Position numbers and translations under genes: made by a program. Below are positions 5,047 to 10,527 of a stretch of 10,527 nt of DNA, piece after piece. Numbering within the stretch: the first letter of the stretch is position 1; every line of letters begins with the position of its first letter. Location: positions 1 through 10,527 of the forward strand of contig CAYOZI010000028.1 of NCBI GenBank assembly GCA_964408425.1. Direction: 5' to 3'. The notes beneath the pieces are model-generated. The model had not been told where the DNA came from. It saw nothing but the letters and a program-made list of their open reading frames with translations, and did not search any database. Source of the stretch: UBA10210 sp964408425 (GTDB lineage: Archaea; Micrarchaeota; Micrarchaeia; Norongarragalinales; Norongarragalinaceae).

Positions 5047-5463
5047 TTACATTACCAAAACGACAATGCTGAGCGTAGCCAACGCCAGCGCTATCATTTC
5101 CTTTGCCGCAAACCTGTCGCCCAGGAAATAGTAAGACAGGATTGCAACGAGAATGGTGGACAAGCTCAATATGGCGGTTACCAGCGCCACTTTCCCTTTT
5201 TCCAAAGCCAAGACCATTGCCGCGAAGCCCAAGCCGGCGAATATGGCTATTCCGATTGCGAAGGAAACAAGCTGGGGGTTTTGCTGGGAGGCGATGAACA
5301 GCGCGCTCACAACTGCCATGACCGCGAGTGCGATTGGAACGGCGTAAGTGGAATAGGCTATTTTCGCGAACGAGGGGTTGGAAACCAGAAGCTTGAGCAT
5401 TATGTTGGATATGGAGAGCAAAACCATGCCTGCCAAAGCGAAAGCCAGCCAATCCATTTTCAT
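5047..5463 (-). CDS. Small EamA-family (drug/metabolite superfamily) transporter, single domain
   Basis: This is a 138-residue integral membrane protein with five hydrophobic helices at about residues 4-22, 30-52, 62-82, 84-106 and 113-137. The ending (AILSLSTILVAILSYYFLGD then a last helix) is typical of an EamA domain. Most DMT carriers have two such domains in ten helices; a single-domain protein like this must pair with itself or another copy. Substrate cannot be read from sequence. ATG 5463 is preferred: GGATGG lies just upstream. A long in-frame extension to 5796 reads through the CorA gene in another frame and has highly charged, non-membrane composition, so it is not used. The gene follows CorA with 20 nt between, most likely as one transcript. 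Confidence 0.82.
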   Translation of the reverse strand: MKMDWLAFALAGMVLLSISNIMLKLLVSNPSFAKIAYSTYAVPIALAVMAVVSALFIASQQNPQLVSFAIGIAIFAGLGFAAMVLALEKGKVALVTAILSLSTILVAILSYYFLGDRFAAKEMIALALATLSIVVLVM

Positions 5464-5483
5464 TTTCCCATCCTTTTTCTTTT

Positions 5484-6344
5484 TCAAAGCTTTACCCTGA
5501 TCAAGTCCCTGACCCTCTTTCCGAAGTTCCTCCTCCAGTAGTGCACGCCCCACAATAACGCCAGGAACGTGGATGCGGCTAGGACTATGACCGTGGTTTG
5601 TATTTCCATCACTTCCGAAACGTGCGGAATGCCGAAAATCGTGGCGACGGTGTTGGGAATGGAAATGACTACGCTGAAGACAGTCAAAACGGCCATTATC
5701 ACCGTCAGTTTTTCTATGTTTTTGCTCAAGTTTGAAGTGCCTTTCACCTCTATCTCGCTTCTTATGTCGCGCAACTGGCTCAAATGGTTTCTGCACCTGT
5801 CCAAAAGATGCTGTGCTTTCGCCAAAACCAAGCCGTAATCATATCCTACCAGGTTGGTGCTCACCTGCTTGATTTTCCTTTCCTCGAGGCTTATCAGGAG
5901 ATTGACGAAATCCTCGACGCGGTTGGTGAGCCTGCGGAGCTTCATCGTGCTTTCCTCGGCGGCGTTCGGGTCGTACGCCGTTTCGAGAGAATCTATCTTG
6001 TCGTCCAAAACCTTGAACGAAGCGAGGTATTCGTCCAAAACCGACCTGAGCGTGAGGAAAGCCAACACCGTTGCTTCCCCGAAATCCTTTTCCAGCGTAT
6101 AGCGGTACATCTTGTAATCCTTCTCCCCGAAAGTCTTGTTGGAATACAACAGCGCGTCCCTGCTGCTTAACACGAGAATATTGTTCGGGTTTTCACCGGC
6201 GATTTTGACGTTTATAATCACGTAATCCTCGTAAGACTCGAGAAACGTGATGTCTATGGCCAGCAATTCATCCAAGTTCACGCCCACTCCCAATTCCTGG
6301 GCTTTCTTCTTGAACTGGGCGAAATCCGTAAAAGTCTCAATCAT
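5484..6344 (-). CDS. CorA-family divalent cation channel-like protein
   Basis: This 286-residue protein has a soluble alpha/beta N-terminal part, a long helical region (about residues 100-215; ERKIKQVSTNLVGYDYGLVL) that forms the funnel, and two C-terminal membrane helices (about residues 218-240 and 250-271) with a basic tail (RRNFGKRVRDLIRVKL). CorA proteins form pentameric Mg2+/Co2+/Ni2+ channels. The selectivity loop after the first helix normally has GMN; here it reads TIFGIPHVSE, so GIP takes its place. The overall layout is otherwise intact, so ion choice may differ. I use ATG 6344, not TTG 6356: the TATA box at 6365-6371 is 24-25 nt before the ATG, which would leave the TTG outside the transcript. 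EamA follows 20 nt downstream. Confidence 0.83.
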   Translation of the reverse strand: MIETFTDFAQFKKKAQELGVGVNLDELLAIDITFLESYEDYVIINVKIAGENPNNILVLSSRDALLYSNKTFGEKDYKMYRYTLEKDFGEATVLAFLTLRSVLDEYLASFKVLDDKIDSLETAYDPNAAEESTMKLRRLTNRVEDFVNLLISLEERKIKQVSTNLVGYDYGLVLAKAQHLLDRCRNHLSQLRDIRSEIEVKGTSNLSKNIEKLTVIMAVLTVFSVVISIPNTVATIFGIPHVSEVMEIQTTVIVLAASTFLALLWGVHYWRRNFGKRVRDLIRVKL

Positions 6345-6364
6345 TCTCTCGCGCAACCCCGTTG

Positions 6365-6371
6365 TTTTATA
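6365..6371 (-). promoter_or_regulatory. TATA box of the CorA-EamA unit
   Basis: On the minus strand TATAAAA is centred 24 nt before ATG 6344, the expected distance for a leaderless archaeal transcript. It lies in the 65-nt space between CorA and the gene upstream of it, and shows that CorA is not simply the tail of the surface-protein operon. Confidence 0.65.
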
Positions 6372-6409
6372 GCAATCTTATTTCTGCGCTGGTGGTTTTA
6401 AACCCTTTT

Positions 6410-7150
6410 TCAGCCTTTCACGCTCAACCGCATTCTGAAGAACGGCTTGCTCAAGCCGAACCCGGTGGCGTCGAAGTAATGCGGGTATGCTTCCTTCCAC
6501 TCCGCGCTTTTGGAGGGCTTGGCGATGTTGAAATTGATTTCGTATTCTCCGGCCGGAACGCTTCCGACGGTTGTCGTGATTTCCACTTTTTCCGCCCAGT
6601 TCCTGCCGAAAACCGGGTAAGCCGGCCCGAGCAGAAACTCGCTGGGCGTTATTTCGATTGCAAAGCCTTTCTCGAAACCGGGAGGAACCATGGTAAGGTT
6701 GGTTATAGCGTAATCCAATGAAATTCCTTGGTATGATTCGACGAGCCAGCTTGTGTGGAAGAAAACGATTGCTTTGACCGTTTCGCCAGCTTTCGTTGCG
6801 GCAGTAAAGCCCGAGGGATACGCTCCGTAACCCATCGCCCCCCACCTGTTTTCAGGCGGGTGGAGCATGGAGTTGATGGCGTAATCCTCGAAATTCGGGT
6901 AGAACTCCGGCTGTATCCAATACTCCCTTTCGAATTGGGTGATGTTCAACTTCCTGTTCCTGAGCAGGCTTCTTTTCTCGAAAAAATCGCTTGGAAGGGA
7001 AGGTATGTTGGAGAAAGTGACGTTGGGAAGCGCGTCTCGAGCCAAAGGCTTTTTTTCTGGTTGAGGCTGGCTGAAGTAAAAAGCGAGGATCAAAACTGCA
7101 ACCGCGCAAACGCCTATCGCCGCAAAGAGCTTTCGAGTCGGCTTGAACAT
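6410..7150 (-). CDS. Single-pass membrane protein with exported domain, unknown function
   Basis: This 246-residue protein has a basic N-terminus (MFKPTRK), then one hydrophobic helix (about residues 9-26) and a proline-rich linker (SQPQPEKKPLARDALP). The rest should be outside the cell: three N-glycosylation sequons (NVT, NIT, NLT) occur there and the only cysteine is in the helix. The latter half is beta-rich; VGSVPAGEYEINFNIAKPS resembles an edge of an immunoglobulin-like sandwich. Aromatic- and proline-rich stretches (WIQPEFYPNF, WGAMGYGAYPSGF) stand out, but I do not recognise the family. It begins 10 nt after the large secreted protein, so the two are very probably one operon and may work together at the cell surface, with this one supplying the membrane anchor. 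The ribosome binding site is weak. Confidence 0.72.
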   Translation of the reverse strand: MFKPTRKLFAAIGVCAVAVLILAFYFSQPQPEKKPLARDALPNVTFSNIPSLPSDFFEKRSLLRNRKLNITQFEREYWIQPEFYPNFEDYAINSMLHPPENRWGAMGYGAYPSGFTAATKAGETVKAIVFFHTSWLVESYQGISLDYAITNLTMVPPGFEKGFAIEITPSEFLLGPAYPVFGRNWAEKVEITTTVGSVPAGEYEINFNIAKPSKSAEWKEAYPHYFDATGFGLSKPFFRMRLSVKG

Positions 7151-7160
7151 TTTGGGAGTT

Positions 7161-10100
7161 TCACTTCCAGGACGTGTTGCTCGTGAATTGCCTTTCGTTT
7201 GAACTGGCGCCCACGTTGGTGAAGTTTGCCCAAGCCCAGGCGTAAGCGTGTTCGAAAAACTCGATGCTGGAGTTGAACGTCTGGGGGGTGGTGGATAGGG
7301 TGACGTGGGTTGAGCTTGAGTCGTTGATGAAAAAGTCTATTCCCGTGGGCATTGCGGAATCGATGAACACTTTCCAATCTTCAATCACGCTGCCCAGATT
7401 CTGCAAGTCGAAGAAAGACGTTCCGCTCAAACCCCCGCCCGTCTGCCCTTCGCACGCGACGTTCTTCGCGTTGGGGTTGACTGTCGTGAAAAAACACTTG
7501 GCGCACTTGTCCGTATGGTTTCCGTCGTAGTAAACGTCGTAAAACCGTAGTATGCTACCGCTTGTAATATTGAACGTCAAGTTCAAATACCCGTCTGCGG
7601 AAACGATGTTTCCGTAAGTCGTGTTGACGGGCGTGAACATGCTGAATGTCGCGCCTACCGACGCTTTGGTTCCGAGCTGAACCCACTTGCTCGTGTCGTA
7701 GTCCCAAGCGTGGATTTCTCCCGAACCTGGTCCGGCGGTTTCCAAAGTCCAGTAAATTGTGCCCGCGTCGGTCTGGACGCCGGTGAAATTGTAGAACAGC
7801 TTCTCTGTACCAATAGCGACTATGCTATTGACGAGCGTGTCGTTCCAGTTTTCGAAAGTCGCGTTTTGCGGGTCGCAACCGTGTGCGGCAGTGCAAGTTT
7901 CGTTGTAATACCTGGGGCGTACCCTCCCTTCGGAACCGTTTCCAACCGTGCAACCGCTCGATGGATAGTATAAAGCGAAGGCGGTTTCGCTGTACGTGAC
8001 GTTAACCAAGTTGCTTCCGCTGGTCGGGTTGGAGCCGGATGAAGCGCCGGTAGTGTTGAACGTGGTCGTATCCGTAACAATCCAGTCGGGATTGCCTGTA
8101 GTGAAACGATAAGCGTAATAATCGCAGTTCGTGTCCTTTCTCGTGGAACCGTCTCCAGCTAGCATAACCGTGTTGCCAGTGATTTCAACGACTTGCAACC
8201 CGTCCGAACCAGTGTAAGTCGCGCAGGTTGTTCCAGTCCACGTGCTTCCGTTATCCCCAGACCCGCAGTCGTCTGTAGTAAGCGCTCCCAAGTATTGCGT
8301 GCTTACTGAAATGTGGTTGGTGTTGGTGAATGCAACCGGATCCGCTCCGGAAGCGGCGTCGTTGCACAACCTGATTTCCCCCCTGTAAGCCGCTCCGTAT
8401 GGAGAAGTGTTGTTGCAGGCGTTTGAAGCCGCTCCAGTGGGAATGTTGTTTCCGAAAGAACTCGTTATATTACACGCTAAATGGTCGTAAACGACCGGGT
8501 CCACCGCGCCCATGCCTATCGTCGTTGAAGAACTCCTCCACAACCTGAATTGCGCGATTTTCAGGGAAGCGGGAATCGAGTAGGTGACGTTGTAGTTGAT
8601 GTGGTCTACGCTGACGGTCGTTTCGTTATTCGCGAGGTTGTGGACGGTTTCGTTCAAAGCCATTCTAACAGCCCTGACGTCGTTTCCTGTGGTGGAACGG
8701 TATTCGGACGCCGTGTCGGTAATGGTGCACCCGCTAGCGCAAACTTGGCAGGTTAAAGTGAATTCGCTTCCGGGAGTTGCCACTTGCGACGCGCAAAAGT
8801 GCCACGCGGCGTCAACCCAACTGTAAATGTAAGCTGAATAGTTTCCGGCGAAAGTGGCTTTAAGCTCGAAACTCCCGTTCACTTCGCTTTCGCTTACCTC
8901 TCCGAGGCTGGTGGTGGAAGTTGAATTGAACCACGTTTCCATCGTGTAGTTGCTGTATTGGTCCGAAGTGACTTCGAAAACGCCTGGCAGGGTTATGCTT
9001 GCGCCTATAATCATGTCCGTATCCAAAACTAAAGCGCATGCAGACGTGTGGCAGTAAAATATTCCCCAGTGGATGTTGAACGGAGAGCCGGTATCCTGGA
9101 CGGTCCAGCCTATAACACCCTGGCTTGAGTTATACCAGCTGTCGTCGGCCTGAGTCTGCTCTGCGTCATTTGGTGAAGTGTCGGTGAAAATGGCGTTAGT
9201 GCCCCAGGTTCCGGCTTGGCAACCGCTTTTGCTCAAACAATGGGCTATCGTTGGAATGTCCGCGTTGTTGTCTCCGTACGGAACTGCCCACCCTTCTATT
9301 TCCCTGATTGGAATGAGGTCCGCATTCTTTCCCGAAGTCGAAACTCCTCCTTCGATAGCAGTATCGATTTCAACTGTCGTGAAAGCGCTTTTGTACTCCC
9401 ACTCGTTGAAGTTCAACTCCTCCGTAGATCCTCCCTCGTCAATGAAAATAAACCCTATTCTGGAACTGCGCGGCATACTGGCCGCTTTAATCCAGTAAAT
9501 GGCGCCGGCGCCGGAAACGTCATCCCCCACCTGGACTTCATTGTCAATGGTGCCGTTGGGCCATGCAACCCTGGCAAACACGTTTCCAGCACTGGCAGCC
9601 TTGCTGTAAAACAGCAGTGCAGCGCTTTCGTTGTTGTAAGCCACGTCCATAGACTGGGCTGTAATCGCCGAAGCGTCACTGCCCGTATTGGGCGTAAGCA
9701 TGGTCGACGCGCTCCAGCTGGAGTCAGTGCCGTTCCACCTAGCTGTGAAAACAGAGCCGTCAACAGTAGCGTTTTGAACTGCAAGCGTGATGTTGTTCGA
9801 ATTAGGGTCTGCCGCCAACCTCACCCAAGTTAGAGTTCCTCCGTTGTTGCCTCCTCCTGTGATTGTCATCCATTGTTCATTGCTCCAACTGCCTCCATTC
9901 CAAATTTTGTAGCCTAGCGTGTTGGCAACGTTAACGCTGTAAACCACCAACGCCCTGCCGCTTTTTTGTTCGAACGCCATGTCGAAACTCCTGACGTCGT
10001 TCGTAGTGTCGTTGGGAGTCATTTCCTGGGGTGAGGATGTAAAAGCGCTGCCGTTGAATATTTGACAGTCTAGGTCGTCGTTCGAGTCGCTCACGCACAA

Positions 10101-10523
10101 CAGCAGTTCGTTCGTTTTAGTGTTAGCTCTCATCCGGTACCATTCTCCAGCCCCAGCGGTGGCAGGAGCGTTTCCCGTCCTGTTGCTCACCGACGTGTCC
10201 GTAGCGTTGAAAATCCTGCAGTAAGGCACTGTGGTGGCCCCGCTGTCCTGCCCGCATACTGTTACGAACGGAGAACGTGTGGCGTAAGTGATTGGACCTC
10301 CTACGGCTGCGCCTAGCATCGATGCAGTGTACGTCGTGTCGTTGACCACGAAGTACGTATCGTCCGACTTGTTCAGGTCGTTGTAAATGCCCCCGCTGTA
10401 GTTATACCCTGAAACGTTCAAGTACTGGTTGTCCAGGTTGCTGGCGTTATAGGTTACGAAACCGGCGTTGGCCAAAGAAGGCAGGATCGCAGCGATGAGA
10501 GCAAGCAAAAGGATTTTTTTCAT
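7161..10523 (-). CDS. Large secreted surface protein: propeller-like repeats plus two beta-sandwich modules
   Basis: This 1120-residue protein has a clean signal peptide (MKKILLLALIAAILPSLANA, cut near residue 20). Residues about 76-508 contain about eight units of 45-55 residues. Their shared pattern is a hydrophobic strand, a turn, a second strand, then (W/F)NG plus S/W (DCQIFNGSAF, YKIWNGGSWS, ARWNGTDSSW), which suggests a beta-propeller. Cysteine pairs 90/102 and 143/153 fall at equal places in neighbouring units and others at 429/435 and 491/496 suggest disulfides. Two beta-sandwich modules at about 545-650 and 905-1000 share a YIYSWVDAAW / HAWDYDTSKW strand and a closing VDHINYNVTY / YDVYYDG strand. 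About 40 N-x-S/T sequons cover the chain, so heavy glycosylation is likely. CxxC occurs at 1007-1010. No C-terminal helix or sorting motif is seen. ATG 10523 is chosen from the signal peptide; its upstream region is outside the window. Adhesin or envelope role is inferred. Confidence 0.85.
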   Translation of the reverse strand: MKKILLLALIAAILPSLANAGFVTYNASNLDNQYLNVSGYNYSGGIYNDLNKSDDTYFVVNDTTYTASMLGAAVGGPITYATRSPFVTVCGQDSGATTVPYCRIFNATDTSVSNRTGNAPATAGAGEWYRMRANTKTNELLLCVSDSNDDLDCQIFNGSAFTSSPQEMTPNDTTNDVRSFDMAFEQKSGRALVVYSVNVANTLGYKIWNGGSWSNEQWMTITGGGNNGGTLTWVRLAADPNSNNITLAVQNATVDGSVFTARWNGTDSSWSASTMLTPNTGSDASAITAQSMDVAYNNESAALLFYSKAASAGNVFARVAWPNGTIDNEVQVGDDVSGAGAIYWIKAASMPRSSRIGFIFIDEGGSTEELNFNEWEYKSAFTTVEIDTAIEGGVSTSGKNADLIPIREIEGWAVPYGDNNADIPTIAHCLSKSGCQAGTWGTNAIFTDTSPNDAEQTQADDSWYNSSQGVIGWTVQDTGSPFNIHWGIFYCHTSACALVLDTDMIIGASITLPGVFEVTSDQYSNYTMETWFNSTSTTSLGEVSESEVNGSFELKATFAGNYSAYIYSWVDAAWHFCASQVATPGSEFTLTCQVCASGCTITDTASEYRSTTGNDVRAVRMALNETVHNLANNETTVSVDHINYNVTYSIPASLKIAQFRLWRSSSTTIGMGAVDPVVYDHLACNITSSFGNNIPTGAASNACNNTSPYGAAYRGEIRLCNDAASGADPVAFTNTNHISVSTQYLGALTTDDCGSGDNGSTWTGTTCATYTGSDGLQVVEITGNTVMLAGDGSTRKDTNCDYYAYRFTTGNPDWIVTDTTTFNTTGASSGSNPTSGSNLVNVTYSETAFALYYPSSGCTVGNGSEGRVRPRYYNETCTAAHGCDPQNATFENWNDTLVNSIVAIGTEKLFYNFTGVQTDAGTIYWTLETAGPGSGEIHAWDYDTSKWVQLGTKASVGATFSMFTPVNTTYGNIVSADGYLNLTFNITSGSILRFYDVYYDGNHTDKCAKCFFTTVNPNAKNVACEGQTGGGLSGTSFFDLQNLGSVIEDWKVFIDSAMPTGIDFFINDSSSTHVTLSTTPQTFNSSIEFFEHAYAWAWANFTNVGASSNERQFTSNTSWK

Positions 10524-10527
10524 TCTC

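Noticed and set aside
4853..5131. Plus-strand ORF of 92 codons after prefoldin beta
   Set aside because: No ribosome binding site at its start; it runs antisense into the EamA gene and over the small minus-strand ORF, which has better start signals.
5464..5796. N-terminal extension of the EamA protein
   Set aside because: The added residues are read from inside CorA in another frame and are charged and low in hydrophobicity; ATG 5463 has a ribosome binding site.
6345..6356. TTG 6356 as the CorA start
   Set aside because: The TATA box at 6365-6371 would be only about 12 nt away, so the codon would not be transcribed; ATG 6344 fits a leaderless start.
7161..10523. CRISPR array, insertion sequence or DNA-level tandem repeats
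   Set aside because: I looked across the window for spaced direct repeats and transposase motifs and saw none; the repeats in the surface protein are at protein level only and strongly diverged.

Overview
The window is archaeal and most likely from a DPANN-type genome with small, tightly packed genes (a Diapherotrites- or Micrarchaeota-like lineage is a guess). The evidence is an archaeal Brix / Pcc1 / prefoldin-beta gene string, a tRNA-Ser interrupted at the canonical archaeal intron site with no encoded CCA, TATA-box promoters placed for leaderless transcripts, and a very large sequon-rich secreted protein. A run of 23 N shows it comes from a draft assembly; the run does not preserve the reading frame of the gene it interrupts.

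Layout, plus strand. Positions 3-1079 hold the 3' part of a PEP-utilising (phosphohistidine swivelling domain) protein that enters from outside the window. It is followed by a histidine-phosphatase-superfamily protein (1107-1869, with the gap) and a membrane-anchored HAD phosphatase (1903-2511). Next comes an intron-containing tRNA-Ser(UGA) (2556-2695). Immediately after it is a strong TATA box with a perfect 18-bp palindrome sitting on the predicted transcription start. This drives a five-gene, tightly spaced or overlapping string: a wHTH-nucleotidyltransferase antitoxin-like protein, a HEPN protein, Brix/Imp4, KEOPS subunit Pcc1 and prefoldin beta (2746-4846). The first two form an MNT-HEPN toxin-antitoxin-like pair. 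The last three are a conserved archaeal informational cluster (rRNA/ribosome assembly, t6A tRNA modification, protein folding).

Layout, minus strand. From position 4843 everything is on the minus strand. A 44-codon hypothetical ORF converges on prefoldin beta with overlapping stop codons. A CorA-like channel and a single-domain EamA transporter form a two-gene unit behind a clear TATA box. Finally a secretion-type pair comprises a 1120-residue signal-peptide protein (about eight propeller-like repeats, then two similar beta-sandwich modules) and, 10 nt downstream, a single-pass membrane protein with an exported domain.

The most notable points are: (1) the MNT-HEPN pair with a palindromic operator at the head of an essential informational operon, directly behind a tRNA gene, with a degenerate HEPN active-site motif; (2) the modular cell-surface pair; (3) the two-hairpin tRNA intron with an imperfect bulge-helix-bulge; (4) the HAD enzyme fused to two membrane helices; (5) the CorA relative carrying GIP in place of GMN.
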